DNA of 64,000 nucleotides from positions 1,258,781 to 1,322,780 of the forward strand of contig NZ_JAPUBT010000001.1 of assembly GCF_030397665.1 (NCBI RefSeq), given 5' to 3'. The position numbers and the translations under genes are program-made. Shown here piece by piece: positions 1 through 8,932 of this stretch; position 1 is the stretch's first letter, and each line of letters starts with the position of its first letter. The notes beneath the pieces were generated by a model that was not told the origin of the DNA, made no database searches, and saw only the letters and a list, made by a program, of their open reading frames with translations. The DNA is from Janthinobacterium sp. SUN073 (GTDB taxonomy: Bacteria > Pseudomonadota > Gammaproteobacteria > Burkholderiales > Burkholderiaceae_D).

Positions 1-332
1 CCGCTCGCGGGGATTTTGATGGCGTTCATTACGCCACACATCGAGGTAAAAACACCGTTTCAAGTAATGCCGGATTGCATTTTCATGTGTCCGGCATCAC
101 TCTTCCCTCCCCCCCGCAGTGCTCCTCCCCGCATAGCCAGCAAGCATGCCATTTACGGGCAAAAACGCCGTTCTGCGCCCCCAAGCGGTGCGCCCGGGCG
201 ACAGCATCGCCATTTCCCTGCTTTTTCCTCGTGAAAACGTGAAAAACACTTGCATACAAGGTAAATCCACACCAATATTAGCCGTGCGATTAATTGCGCA
301 ATTTCCCATGTGTTTGTTAAGGAGGCTCGAAG
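1..332. other. Intergenic leader of the SWIB gene
   Basis: I see no supportable gene here. An inverted repeat with 8-bp arms (67-74 and 90-97) around a 15-nt loop has no T-tract after it, so it is not an obvious terminator. A possible -35 (TTGCAT, near 250) precedes an AT-rich stretch around 275-285 that could hold the -10. The start of the next gene is fixed by a strong AAGGAGG at about 319-325. Confidence 0.4.
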
Positions 333-728
333 ATGGCAACAGCCAAAAAAACCCCAGTAGCAGCGCCAGCCAAAGCAGCAGCAGCCAAGCCTGCAGCCGC
401 CAAAAAAGCAGCACCCGCAGCCAAAGCAGCAGCTAAACCAGCAGCGGTGAAGAAAGCGGCAGCACCGGCAACACCACGCAAGCCAAACGCAGCATTCATG
501 AAAGCAATGACGCCATCGAAAGAGTTGGCCGCCGTTGTTGGCGCAGCACCACTGCCGCGCACGGAAGTGACCAAAAAGGTATGGGATTACATCAAGAAAC
601 TCGATCTGCAAGATCCGGCCAACCGCCGCATGATCAATGCGGACGACAAGCTGAAAGCTGTTTTCGGCGGCAAAGCCCAAGTCTCCATGTTTGAAATGAC
701 GAAGCTGATCTCCGATCATTTGAAATAA
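333..728 (+). CDS. SWIB/MDM2-domain protein with histone H1-like tail
   Basis: A 131-aa basic protein. Residues 1 to about 50 are an Ala/Lys/Pro tail of the histone H1 type, with repeated KKAA/AKPAA units. Residues 51-131 form a SWIB domain, recognisable from the VWDYIKKLDLQDP stretch and the final KLISDHL helix. In eukaryotes SWIB domains occur in chromatin remodelling complexes; bacterial copies with H1-like tails are thought to bind or compact DNA, but their role is poorly known. The ATG at 333 sits 7 nt after a near-perfect Shine-Dalgarno, which suggests high expression. The gene is monocistronic: a strong terminator follows within 35 bp and the next gene is on the other strand. Confidence 0.9.
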   Translation: MATAKKTPVAAPAKAAAAKPAAAKKAAPAAKAAAKPAAVKKAAAPATPRKPNAAFMKAMTPSKELAAVVGAAPLPRTEVTKKVWDYIKKLDLQDPANRRMINADDKLKAVFGGKAQVSMFEMTKLISDHLK

Positions 729-758
729 TCAGATACGCGCCGGCCCAACACCGAGCGA

Positions 759-796
759 GTGCCCCGCAGCTGATTCAGCGAGCGGGGCATTTTTTT
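759..796 (+). terminator. Rho-independent terminator of the SWIB gene
   Basis: A 7-bp GC stem (761-767 paired with 782-788) is followed by a run of T residues. Confidence 0.85.
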
Positions 797-862
797 GGGG
801 TCAGTCCCTGCGGGATCGGAATTCGCCCCACTGGGGCGCATTCCCCCTGCGGGTCTGACCCC
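797..862. repeat. Intergenic palindrome, GGGGTCAG...CTGACCCC ends
   Basis: An imperfect palindrome bounded by GGGGTCAG (797-804) and CTGACCCC (855-862), with a second nested inverted repeat at 824-838. It resembles the shorter GGGGTCGGACC palindromes at 908-934 and 22895-22921 and probably belongs to the same REP-like family. Confidence 0.6.
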
Positions 863-907
863 GGCCGTTGCGGTGGGATTTAAAAAACATGAAACCCGGC
901 AAATACT

Positions 908-934
908 GGGGTCGGACCCGCAGGGTCCGACCCC
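908..934. repeat. REP-like palindrome, copy 1
   Basis: A 27-bp near-perfect palindrome with GGGGTCGGACC arms around a 5-nt centre, 6 bp beyond the stop of the transglycosylase gene. A copy differing only at the centre lies at 22895-22921. In RNA both would form strong hairpins. Confidence 0.75.
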
Positions 935-939
935 ACCCC

Positions 940-1557
940 TCATTTAAACTCCCACTGCTTCCACGCCGCCCTTACCGCATTCGGGTACTCGGCCCGCCCC
1001 CGGCTGCCGTTATACCGCCCCAGCGCCAGGTACAAATCCCCGCGTTCCATATCCAGGTACATGCGCAAGATCGCGCAGCCATAGCGCAAATTCGTTTGCA
1101 TGTGGAATAGCTTGCTGCGGTCGCTGTCGCCGATGACGCCCGTCCAGAACGGCATCACCTGCATGTAGCCGCGTGCGCCAGCCAGCGAGACGGCATATTT
1201 TCGGTAGGCCGACTCCACCTGGATCAGGCCCAGCACCAGGGCCGGCTCCAGGCCAGCACGGCGCGCTTCATACCAGACGGTTTCCAGGAATTCCGTGCGC
1301 AGCTGTGCGTCCGGCAGCTTGCGTTGCAGGCGTTGCGACATCTGCGCCAGCCATTGCTGGTAGCGCTGCAGTTCGATGGGGGTGGCAAATTTGGGTTGCG
1401 GCGGGCGTTCGTCGCGGATCGCGTGCGACAGGGCCAGGCGGACGGAGTCGGCCAGCGCCTCCTCTTTCTGGTTGCCGGCCTGCGCCGGGAAAGCGCAGGC
1501 CAGGCCGGCGGCCAGCGCGAGCGCGCCAGCCACCTTGCTTACGGATGGACGCTTCAC
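940..1557 (-). CDS. Lytic transglycosylase (SLT domain), periplasmic
   Basis: 205 aa from a GTG at 1557 that overlaps the proS stop by 4 bp (GTGA), so the two are translationally coupled. Residues 1-27 look like a Sec signal peptide with an AQA cleavage site. The SLT fold follows, with catalytic Glu115 in the sequence QVES and downstream landmarks [10 protein letters not shown] and the Tyr-containing LGRYNGS. The enzyme cleaves peptidoglycan glycan strands, leaving 1,6-anhydro ends. An in-frame upstream extension within proS is rejected because the signal peptide begins exactly at this GTG. A role in general cell-wall turnover is the default, and the partner is unknown. Confidence 0.88.
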   Translation of the reverse strand: MKRPSVSKVAGALALAAGLACAFPAQAGNQKEEALADSVRLALSHAIRDERPPQPKFATPIELQRYQQWLAQMSQRLQRKLPDAQLRTEFLETVWYEARRAGLEPALVLGLIQVESAYRKYAVSLAGARGYMQVMPFWTGVIGDSDRSKLFHMQTNLRYGCAILRMYLDMERGDLYLALGRYNGSRGRAEYPNAVRAAWKQWEFK

Positions 1558-3293
1558 TGCGCCATTTTGCCCTGGATGAAGGCGACGATCTCGTCCGGCG
1601 CCACGCCAGTGGCTTCCGCGTCGCGGCGGCCCTGGTATTCCAGCTTGCCTTCTTTCAAGCCCCGTTCGCCGATGACGATGCGGTGCGGCACGCCAATCAG
1701 TTCCCAGTCGGCAAACATGGCGCCAGGGCGCAAGCCACGGTCGTCGACGATGACATCCACGCCAGCGCCTTGCAGGGCCGCGTACAGCTTCTCCGTCTCT
1801 TCCTTGACCAGTTCGCTGCGGTCCATGCCCATCGGGCACAGCACGACTTCAAACGGCGCGATCGAGGCGGGCCAGATGATGCCCTTGTCATCGAAGTTCT
1901 GTTCGATGGCGGCGCCCAGGATGCGCGTCACGCCGATGCCGTAGCAACCCATCTGCAGCGGCGCAGGCTTGCCGTTCTCGTCGAGGAAGGTGGCTTTCAT
2001 GCTTTCCGAGTACGCCGTACCCAGCTGGAACACGTGGCCCACTTCGATGCCGCGCTCAATCGCCAACGCACCCTGGCCGTCCGGCGACGCGTCGCCGGCG
2101 ACGACATTGCGCAAGTCGGCCACGATGGCTGGCTCGGCCACGTCGCGGCCCCAGTTGGCGCCCGTGTAGTGGAAACCGGCGTCATTCGCGCCGCAAACGA
2201 AGTCGCTCATGTGGGCGACCGTGCGGTCCGCCACCACGGTGACGGGTGCTTTGGTGCCGATCGGGCCCAGGTAGCCGGGAATCGTGCCGTAGACTTCCAG
2301 GATTTCCGCTTCCGTCGAGAAACGGTGACCGGCCAGGCCGGCAACCTTGCCCACCTTGATCTCGTTCAATTCATGGTCGCCGCGCAGCAGCAGCATGAAA
2401 TGCTGTTGCGTGACTTTGTCATCCTTGCCCGTCGTATCCACCGTCAGGGCGATGGTTTTCACGGTTTGCGACAGTTCCAGGCCCAGCAGGGCCGCCACGG
2501 TTTCGCACTTGACGGTGTCCGGCGTGGCCGTTTTCGTCAGCGCCTGGGCTGCGGCTGGGCGCTCGCCCGCTGGCGGCAGCGCTTCGGCCGCTTCCATGTT
2601 GGCGGCGTAATCGGACGTCGGGCAGTACACGAGCGCGTCTTCACCCGTGTGGGCGATGACGTGGAATTCATGCGAACCGGAACCGCCGATGGCGCCGTTG
2701 TCGGCGGCCACGGCGCGGAATTTCAGGCCGAAGCGCGTGAAGATGCGCGTGTAGGCGTCAAACATGACCTTGTACGACGCTTGCATGCCGGCCAGGTCGC
2801 GGTCGAACGAGTACGCGTCCTTCATGGTGAATTCGCGGCCACGCATCAGGCCGAAGCGGGGACGGCGCTCGTCGCGGAACTTGGTCTGGATATGATAGAA
2901 GTTCAGCGGCAGCTGGCGGTAGGACTTGATTTCCGTGCGCACGACGTCGGTGATGACTTCTTCCGACGTGGGCTGGATCGCGTATTCGCGGCCGTGGCGG
3001 TCTTTCACGCGCATCAGTTCGTCGCCCATCTTGGTCCAGCGGCCCGTCTCTTGCCACAGTTCGGCCGGCTGCACGAGCGGCATCAGCAGTTCGATGCCGG
3101 CGGCTTTGTTCATCTCGTCACGGATGATGGCTTCCACCTTGCGGATCACGCGCAAGCCCATCGGCATGTAGGTATAGATGCCGGAACCGAGGCGTTTGAT
3201 CATGCCTGCACGCATCATCAATTGGTGGCTGACGATTTCCGCGTCAGAAGGTGCATCTTTAAGTGTGGAAATAAAAAAACGGGAGGCGCGCAT
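1554..3293 (-). CDS. proS: Prolyl-tRNA synthetase, bacterial type
   Basis: 579 aa, close to the usual 570-580 of bacterial type ProRS. It charges tRNA-Pro in the cytoplasm. It starts [10 protein letters not shown], and class II synthetase motifs follow: PLVQPAELW near motif 1, then [12 protein letters not shown] (motif 2). The inserted YbaK-like editing domain lies at about residues 230-390, with motif 3 ([10 protein letters not shown]) and the anticodon-binding domain (about 470-579) after it. The AT-rich 200 bp upstream contains TATAAC-like -10 sequences and is shared divergently with rppH. The next gene, a transglycosylase, overlaps its stop. Confidence 0.97.
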   Translation of the reverse strand: MRASRFFISTLKDAPSDAEIVSHQLMMRAGMIKRLGSGIYTYMPMGLRVIRKVEAIIRDEMNKAAGIELLMPLVQPAELWQETGRWTKMGDELMRVKDRHGREYAIQPTSEEVITDVVRTEIKSYRQLPLNFYHIQTKFRDERRPRFGLMRGREFTMKDAYSFDRDLAGMQASYKVMFDAYTRIFTRFGLKFRAVAADNGAIGGSGSHEFHVIAHTGEDALVYCPTSDYAANMEAAEALPPAGERPAAAQALTKTATPDTVKCETVAALLGLELSQTVKTIALTVDTTGKDDKVTQQHFMLLLRGDHELNEIKVGKVAGLAGHRFSTEAEILEVYGTIPGYLGPIGTKAPVTVVADRTVAHMSDFVCGANDAGFHYTGANWGRDVAEPAIVADLRNVVAGDASPDGQGALAIERGIEVGHVFQLGTAYSESMKATFLDENGKPAPLQMGCYGIGVTRILGAAIEQNFDDKGIIWPASIAPFEVVLCPMGMDRSELVKEETEKLYAALQGAGVDVIVDDRGLRPGAMFADWELIGVPHRIVIGERGLKEGKLEYQGRRDAEATGVAPDEIVAFIQGKMAQ

Positions 3294-3497
3294 AACGGTG
3301 AATTCTTTTTAAAAAGAGAGGGTTATAATCAACCTAATTTTAAAGGATTAGCTGGCTGATGCGTCCATACTTTACACAAATGCGCTCAATTGGTGCGATT
3401 CCGGCGCTTTTCGCACCCCGAAAAGGTCACCGGCTTGCGAAGTTGTGGGTAATTATGTAAAAAAGGACGCTCGGTCGCAGAAAGTTTGAGGTGCATT

Positions 3498-4130
3498 ATG
3501 CTCGACCGTGAAGGGTTTCGGCCCAACGTCGGCATCATCCTGCTAAACGCCCAGAACGAGGTGTGGTGGGGCAAGCGGGTGCGCGAGCACTCATGGCAGT
3601 TTCCACAAGGCGGTATCAAATATGGCGAAACACCGGAACAAGCCATGTTTCGCGAACTTGAAGAGGAAATCGGACTCAGACAGGAGCACGTCAAAATTGT
3701 CGGCCGCACCCGCGACTGGCTGCGCTATGAAGTGCCAGACCACTTCATCAAGCGCGAGATTCGCGGCCATTACCGTGGCCAGAAGCAGATTTGGTTTCTG
3801 CTGAGAATGTGCGCGCGCGATAACGACGTCAATCTGCGCCTGACCGACCATCCCGAGTTCGACGCCTGGCGCTGGCATGAATATTGGGTCCCGCTCGATG
3901 TCGTCATTGAATTTAAACGCGATGTGTACCAGCGCGCCTTGCAGGAGCTGTCCCGCTTCCTGACCTGGCCCGTGCATGGCAACGCACAGCAAGCGCAGCG
4001 CCACACCTCGCGCTACCTGCGCCAACCCCATGCGCCACGCCCGCAGGACGGCGCGGCACTGGCCAAGCCTTGCGACGGCATCGCCGCCGAAGGGTGTACG
4101 CCGGAGCCGATCTTGCCGGGCAAGGGGTAG
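3498..4130 (+). CDS. rppH: RNA pyrophosphohydrolase (Nudix)
   Basis: 210 aa. It removes pyrophosphate from 5'-triphosphate mRNA ends and so triggers RNase E decay. The start [12 protein letters not shown] is the family hallmark, and the Nudix box runs from Gly39 to Leu60 with its REXXEE core at residues 52-57. The C-terminus (about 160-210) is longer than in E. coli RppH and low in complexity, as is common in betaproteobacteria. The ATG at 3498 has GAGG about 7 nt upstream; an earlier in-frame TTG at 3486 is less likely. The gene is divergent from proS and ends at a strong terminator. Confidence 0.93.
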   Translation: MLDREGFRPNVGIILLNAQNEVWWGKRVREHSWQFPQGGIKYGETPEQAMFRELEEEIGLRQEHVKIVGRTRDWLRYEVPDHFIKREIRGHYRGQKQIWFLLRMCARDNDVNLRLTDHPEFDAWRWHEYWVPLDVVIEFKRDVYQRALQELSRFLTWPVHGNAQQAQRHTSRYLRQPHAPRPQDGAALAKPCDGIAAEGCTPEPILPGKG

Positions 4131-4158
4131 TCCACCGCAATGAACGCACTTCCCACGC

Positions 4159-4191
4159 AAAAGGGGCAGCCTGACCAGGCTGCCCCTTTTT
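4159..4191. terminator. Bidirectional terminator between rppH and mqo
   Basis: A long perfect stem (AAAAGGGGCAGCC and its complement) with a short loop, A-rich on the left and T-rich on the right. It can stop transcription from both convergent genes. Confidence 0.9.
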
Positions 4192-4229
4192 ACATACCGG
4201 CAGGAAACTTCTCTGCCAGAGCATTCAAT

Positions 4230-5819
4230 TTAGTTGGCCGCAGGCGCCGGTGGCACGTCCAGCGTAATCGCTTTCAAGCCCAGGATATTGCTGCTGTAGT
4301 GGCGGATCTTGTTGGCCAGGGCCGGGGCATTGTTCAGCTTTTGACCGTACGACGGCACCATTTCCACCATCTTCGCCTGCCATTCCGGCGTGGCCAGACG
4401 GCTCTTGAATGCCGTTTGCAGCACCTTGATCATGATCGGCGGTGCGGTCGAGGCACCAGGCGAGGCGCCCAGCAGGGCAACGATGCTGCCATCGGCGGCG
4501 CCGACGACTTCCGTGCCGAACTGCAGCAAGCCGCCTTTGACCGGGTCATCCTTGACGATCTGCACGCGCTGGCCCGCGTTTTGCAAGGTCCAGTCTTCCA
4601 TCTTGGCATTCGGCAAGTATTCGCGCAGGGTCTTCAGGCGGTCTTCCGGCGTGTTCATGACTTGCTCGACCAGGTATTTCGTCAGCGGAATATTGTCGTA
4701 GCCGGCTTGCAGCATCGGTTTCACATTGCCCGTGCCGATCGAGGCAGGCAAGTCGATCCATGAACCGTTTTTCAGGAACTTGGTCGAGAAGGTGGCAAAC
4801 GGGCCAAACAGCAGCGCTTTCTTGCCATCGATGATGCGCGTGTCCAGGTGCGGCACGGACATCGGCGGCGAACCGACGGACGCCTTGCCGTACACCTTGG
4901 CCGCATGCGCCGCCACCAGTTCCTGGTTGGTGGTGACCAGCCATTGGCCGCCCACCGGCACGCCGCCGTAGCCCTTGGCTTCAGGAATGCCCGATTTTTC
5001 CAGCAGCGGCAGCGAACCGCCACCGGCGCCGATGAAGACGAACTTGGCGCGCACGATCTTTTCCTTGCCGGCGTTCAAGTCTTTCACCGTCACGTTCCAC
5101 ACGCCATCGGCGCCGCGCTGGATGTCTTCCACCTGATGGCGCAGGTGCAGGACCATGCCATGGCTGTCCGTCAGGTAGCTCACCAACCCGCGCGTGAGGT
5201 TGCCGAAATTGACGTCGGTACCGATTTCCATGCGCGTCGCCGCCACTTTCTGGCCCTGGTCGCGCCCTTGCATGACCAGCGGCGCCCATTGCGCGATCTG
5301 CGCCGGGTCTTCCGAGAACAGCATGCCCTTGAACAGGTTTTCCTTTTGCAGCGCGGCGTAGCGCTTCTTCAAAAAGGCAATATTGTCGTCACCCCACACA
5401 AAGGCCATGTGCGGCACATTGTTGATGAAGGTTTGCGGCGCGCCCAGGTGCTTGTTGGCCACCTGATAAGCCCAGAATTGCTTGGAAATTTCGAATTGCT
5501 CGTTGATGGCAACGGCTTTCTTGGTCTCGATGCTGCCATCGGCCGCTTCCGGCGTGTAGTTCAGCTCGGCAAATGCCGAGTGGCCTGTGCCCGCGTTGTT
5601 CATCGCGTCCGAGCTTTCGGCGGCCACAGAATCGAGGCGCTCGACCATTTCCATCGTCAGCGAGGGATCGAGTTCCTTGAGCATGCTGCCCAGGGTGGCG
5701 CTCATGGTGCCGGCGCCGATCAGCAGCACGTCGACCGGTTTTTCGGACGAAGCCGGCGGGGTCTTGTCACATGCCGCCAGGATCAGGCACGACATCAAAA
5801 GTAATAGCGATTTACGCAT
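4230..5819 (-). CDS. mqo: Malate:quinone oxidoreductase, putative lipoprotein
   Basis: 529 aa. An FAD enzyme that oxidises malate to oxaloacetate and passes electrons to the quinone pool, replacing NAD-dependent malate dehydrogenase in the TCA cycle. The FAD dinucleotide motif GAGTMSA follows the N-terminal segment, and typical Mqo blocks include [23 protein letters not shown] and [10 protein letters not shown] near the C-terminus. The ATG at 5819 is preceded by GGAG at 7 nt. Residues 1-17 end in LAAC, a lipobox with Cys17, and Asp18 is at the +2 position, which in E. coli signals inner-membrane retention. Membrane anchoring suits quinone reduction, but which side it faces is unsettled. Confidence 0.95.
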   Translation of the reverse strand: MRKSLLLLMSCLILAACDKTPPASSEKPVDVLLIGAGTMSATLGSMLKELDPSLTMEMVERLDSVAAESSDAMNNAGTGHSAFAELNYTPEAADGSIETKKAVAINEQFEISKQFWAYQVANKHLGAPQTFINNVPHMAFVWGDDNIAFLKKRYAALQKENLFKGMLFSEDPAQIAQWAPLVMQGRDQGQKVAATRMEIGTDVNFGNLTRGLVSYLTDSHGMVLHLRHQVEDIQRGADGVWNVTVKDLNAGKEKIVRAKFVFIGAGGGSLPLLEKSGIPEAKGYGGVPVGGQWLVTTNQELVAAHAAKVYGKASVGSPPMSVPHLDTRIIDGKKALLFGPFATFSTKFLKNGSWIDLPASIGTGNVKPMLQAGYDNIPLTKYLVEQVMNTPEDRLKTLREYLPNAKMEDWTLQNAGQRVQIVKDDPVKGGLLQFGTEVVGAADGSIVALLGASPGASTAPPIMIKVLQTAFKSRLATPEWQAKMVEMVPSYGQKLNNAPALANKIRHYSSNILGLKAITLDVPPAPAAN

Positions 5820-6261
5820 TCGTAACTCCATTTTTGGATACTGAAGGATGATTCTTGCGCGCCACCGTGGCGGCACCATCGCTGTATGAAATGAAAACAG
5901 TTGGCCAACCGGCACGCCAGGGCGGCCGGACAGCTCAATGTCGATGGTGATAGGCATGCTGCCGCGCTCCGGGATACGCCAGGAGCGAGATCTGGTGGCA
6001 AAGGTGCGGGCAATGGAAGCACGGAGTGGCAACAAAATCGCCGTCATGTCCAGAGCAAATATCAAGAGCGGCGATTTTATCACCGTTATTTGGCACCGCC
6101 AGCCCATGGCGGTAGTGGATAATACTTACTGCAGGGTATTAAATGACGGTGACTATCGGGTCATGCCAGCAGGTGCCAGACGGCAAGAAGGGCATCCCCG
6201 ATGCCCTTGGTTGATGTACGCGGTACAATGCCGGCTGCCCTTTAGCCATAGTCCTTCAGCC
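5820..6261. other. Intergenic region between mqo and the DUF1841 gene
   Basis: A divergent gap of about 440 bp. Weak open frames cross it but have no ribosome site or recognisable product. It must hold promoters for both genes. TACAAT near 6225 could be a -10 for the rightward gene, and GATAAAAT on the minus strand near 6075 could serve mqo. A short stem (GGGCAT with ATGCCC, about 6189-6205) lacks a T-tract. Confidence 0.35.
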
Positions 6262-6684
6262 ATGTTCAACCCCTCTTCCGACGATGTGCGCCGCTTCTTT
6301 TGCGACACCTTGCGCAAGCACCGCGCCCATGAGATCCTCACGCCGATGGAAGCCATCGCGCTCGACTGGATCCTCGAACATCCCGAGTATGAAAACGAGC
6401 TCTCCGACGTCGAGGCGGCGCTGGCGCGCGACTATTCCGTCGAAGGGGGACAAGCCAACCCGTTCCTGCACCTGTCCATGCATCTGTCGATCACGGAGCA
6501 GGTGCAGGTGGACCAGCCGCGCGGCATCCGCCCGGCCGTGCAGCAACTCACGCAGCGCCTCGATTCGGCCCATGCAGCCCAGCACGAAGTGATGGAATGC
6601 CTGGGCCAGATGATCTGGGCTTCGCAGCGCTCGGGCTTGCCACCCGATACGGACGCGTATATCGACTGCGTGCGCCGCCGCTAA
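6262..6684 (+). CDS. DUF1841 family protein
   Basis: 140 aa, with no signal peptide or membrane segment. The sequence MFNPSSDDVRRFF at the start and the central FLHLSMHLSITEQ and GIRPAVQ blocks match the DUF1841 family, found mainly in beta- and gammaproteobacteria and of unknown function. His-rich helical segments (HLSMHL, AAQHEVMECLGQMIW) are conserved and could bind a metal, but this is only a suggestion. The start at 6262 puts the family N-terminus first; an in-frame extension upstream to about 5938 is not family-like. It is a single gene, and a T6SS-type lipase follows 100 bp later. Confidence 0.85.
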   Translation: MFNPSSDDVRRFFCDTLRKHRAHEILTPMEAIALDWILEHPEYENELSDVEAALARDYSVEGGQANPFLHLSMHLSITEQVQVDQPRGIRPAVQQLTQRLDSAHAAQHEVMECLGQMIWASQRSGLPPDTDAYIDCVRRR

Positions 6685-6784
6685 ACCCAAGGTAGTATTC
6701 TGCACAAGTTTGCTTGATCTGGCATAAGACATACAGATAAGCAACACTCTACAGTGGCAACTCCAGCCATGAACAGGGTGTGCC

Positions 6785-8932
6785 ATGAGCGATCCCAGCA
6801 ACGGACCGGTTAAGCCCGCTATCGATCCCCGCCTTATCATGGCAGGCAAGATCTGCGGCAGCACCAATTTCAGCCACAGCCTGCTGGACTGCCTGCAGCA
6901 GGTGCCGTCACCGGGCATCGTTATCTTTGTGCATGGCGTCAATTCCGATGGCGAGTGGTACCACCAGAGCGAGGAGGGCCTGTGCAAGGGCTTGAATACC
7001 CGCCTGAAACGCTGCGATGAGCACCTGGCCTACCCCAGCGTGGAAGGTGGACAGTTATGGCCCGTTACCTACCGGCGCGAATTGACGGATGACGGCTTTG
7101 TCGACCCCGACCGCACGCCCAACACCTTCATTGCCGACGCCGGGCACCACTCGCCCGTGATCCAGTTCCGCTGGGGTTACAAGGCCAGTGACCTCGAATT
7201 ACAGGAATACGGCGCTTCCATTTATCTCAACGAATATGACTACTGGGGCGGCGGGCCATTCGCGAACGGCTGTTCTTCCTTGCCTGACCTGTGGGGCAAT
7301 GGCTTGCTCGACAGCTTGTTTCTGTGGATACATATCGAACACCTCAACCCCCTCAACGACGCCATGGTGTTTTCGGCGCCGCCCCGCCCGTATTTTGTGC
7401 TGGCCGCGCTGCGACTGGCGAAGCTGGTCGAATCGATACGCAAGGAACAGGCCGACGTGCCGATTACCCTCGTGTGCCATAGCCAGGGCAATATGATCGG
7501 CATGGCAGCCGCCTTCCTGGGCGACAAGATGGCTGATGTGCAAGATGCCGCAGGGATCAAGGGTCGCTGCGTGGCCGACACCTATGTGCTGTGCAATCCG
7601 CCATACAGCGTACTCGAAGACAACAGCACGGAAGACTGGGTGCAAGGCCAGGAGGCGGATCCGGACGGCAACGTGGGCCGGCAGACCTGCCAGGCGCGCC
7701 TCGAGACCTTGGAAAATTTCTTCAAGATCGTCGGCCAGCAGGCCGATGTGCCGCCGCCTTCAGCAGCGCTGGCGCAACTGGCCGCCAACCACGCGCACGG
7801 TTTTACGCTGGATAGCGACAGCAACAAATACCGCTGCGGCCCCGTCAGCACCACACGCGGCAAGGTCACCTTGTATTGCAATCCGCATGACCAGATCATC
7901 TCCTCGACCGCCATCCAGGGCATGGGCTGGCGCGGCCTGTGCGCAGCCGAAATCCAGGCGGCGCAAGGAAAGAATGTATTCACGCAGCGGGTGTTTTCCC
8001 AAGGCTACCCCGTCGGCAAGCCAGGAACTTATGATTACTGGAGCAAGCAACACAATCATCCGGAACGGGGCAGCCTGGACTTCTGGGTGCCGCATTCGAA
8101 GATCGCCGACTATTCCAGCCAGAAAGGGCGATTGGCCAACAGCACGGGAAGCGGCCGCGCCATGACGCAAATCGCCGCCCTGGCCCTGATTCCCCTGGCG
8201 AAAGGAGCGGGCGTGCGCATCAACGCGCTGCCGCCGCGCGACTGGAGCATCCCCGTCAATGCGCCGGCGCTGCCCGAACCGTTCTTGCCGCAGGCAGTGC
8301 AGTACGGCGTGGCCAGCGAGGACTTCGACCAGCTCTACAATCCGCGCGGCAGCCTGCGCGATCCACGGCGCAGCCATGCTGCCGGCGATCCATACCACGC
8401 CTTGAGCGACGAGCAGATAGGCGCGCCCAAGGGCGACCGCGACAGCCACGCCGCCATGCTGTACGAAGACCACGCCCGCGTGCGCTTGATGGCCAAACGC
8501 ACGGGCCGCACGCCGATGGGAGAGAAGGTCAGCGAGGAAGACATGCCGGCCACCGCCAGCGAAGAGCACAAGCGATGGCGCGGCGACATCATCACCGCCA
8601 ATCTGGCCGCCAACCTCGACACGCACGCCACCGACCATTCAACCATCATGACCAATGGCATGCATGCGGAAAAGGCGCTGGCGTATGACGTGGCGGTGGG
8701 GGTGAGCCATATTCCAGAAAAGGCGTTGCGCAAATTGCGAGTGATAGCCGATTGGCGATTGTTGAAGAACTTGGATGACAGTCATTCGCACAAGATATTT
8801 TATGAATACTTTAGAACTGGCAAATTCAAGACAATGAGTGTGTTCGATTGGGTTCATAGTCCTGGCAGCACTGGCGCGTTACCAGATTCCATCGTTAACA
8901 AACGCAGGAACTCGCGCTGGAAGGATCACTGA
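6785..8932 (+). CDS. Tle3-like T6SS phospholipase effector
   Basis: 715 aa. The N-terminal half is an alpha/beta hydrolase: an oxyanion-type FVHGVNSDGEW loop (about residues 48-59) and a nucleophile elbow CHSQG with Ser233. The overall pattern matches the Tle3 class of type VI secretion lipase effectors (DUF3274-type C-terminus). Members of this class damage membrane phospholipids of rival or host cells. There is no signal peptide, as expected for a T6SS cargo. The ATG at 6785 has AGGG 6 nt upstream. The next gene starts on the last base of its stop and encodes a Tla3-like adaptor, which strongly supports the assignment. No vgrG or lipoprotein immunity gene lies beside it. Confidence 0.82.
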   Translation: MSDPSNGPVKPAIDPRLIMAGKICGSTNFSHSLLDCLQQVPSPGIVIFVHGVNSDGEWYHQSEEGLCKGLNTRLKRCDEHLAYPSVEGGQLWPVTYRRELTDDGFVDPDRTPNTFIADAGHHSPVIQFRWGYKASDLELQEYGASIYLNEYDYWGGGPFANGCSSLPDLWGNGLLDSLFLWIHIEHLNPLNDAMVFSAPPRPYFVLAALRLAKLVESIRKEQADVPITLVCHSQGNMIGMAAAFLGDKMADVQDAAGIKGRCVADTYVLCNPPYSVLEDNSTEDWVQGQEADPDGNVGRQTCQARLETLENFFKIVGQQADVPPPSAALAQLAANHAHGFTLDSDSNKYRCGPVSTTRGKVTLYCNPHDQIISSTAIQGMGWRGLCAAEIQAAQGKNVFTQRVFSQGYPVGKPGTYDYWSKQHNHPERGSLDFWVPHSKIADYSSQKGRLANSTGSGRAMTQIAALALIPLAKGAGVRINALPPRDWSIPVNAPALPEPFLPQAVQYGVASEDFDQLYNPRGSLRDPRRSHAAGDPYHALSDEQIGAPKGDRDSHAAMLYEDHARVRLMAKRTGRTPMGEKVSEEDMPATASEEHKRWRGDIITANLAANLDTHATDHSTIMTNGMHAEKALAYDVAVGVSHIPEKALRKLRVIADWRLLKNLDDSHSHKIFYEYFRTGKFKTMSVFDWVHSPGSTGALPDSIVNKRRNSRWKDH

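Noticed and set aside
67-97. Hairpin near the left edge as a terminator
   Set aside because: A 15-nt loop and no T-tract after the stem.
1558-1839. Longer N-terminus for the lytic transglycosylase inside proS
   Set aside because: It would place 94 Arg-rich residues before a clear signal peptide; the GTG at 1557 with the 4-bp overlap fits better.
1173-3359. A 728-codon plus-strand open frame antisense to proS
   Set aside because: It is an antisense shadow of proS in GC-rich DNA: the product is rich in Arg/His/Ala with no domain, while proS on the other strand has all its motifs.
5820-6107. Upstream in-frame extension of mqo
   Set aside because: The GGAG before 5819 and the lipoprotein signal starting there define the start.
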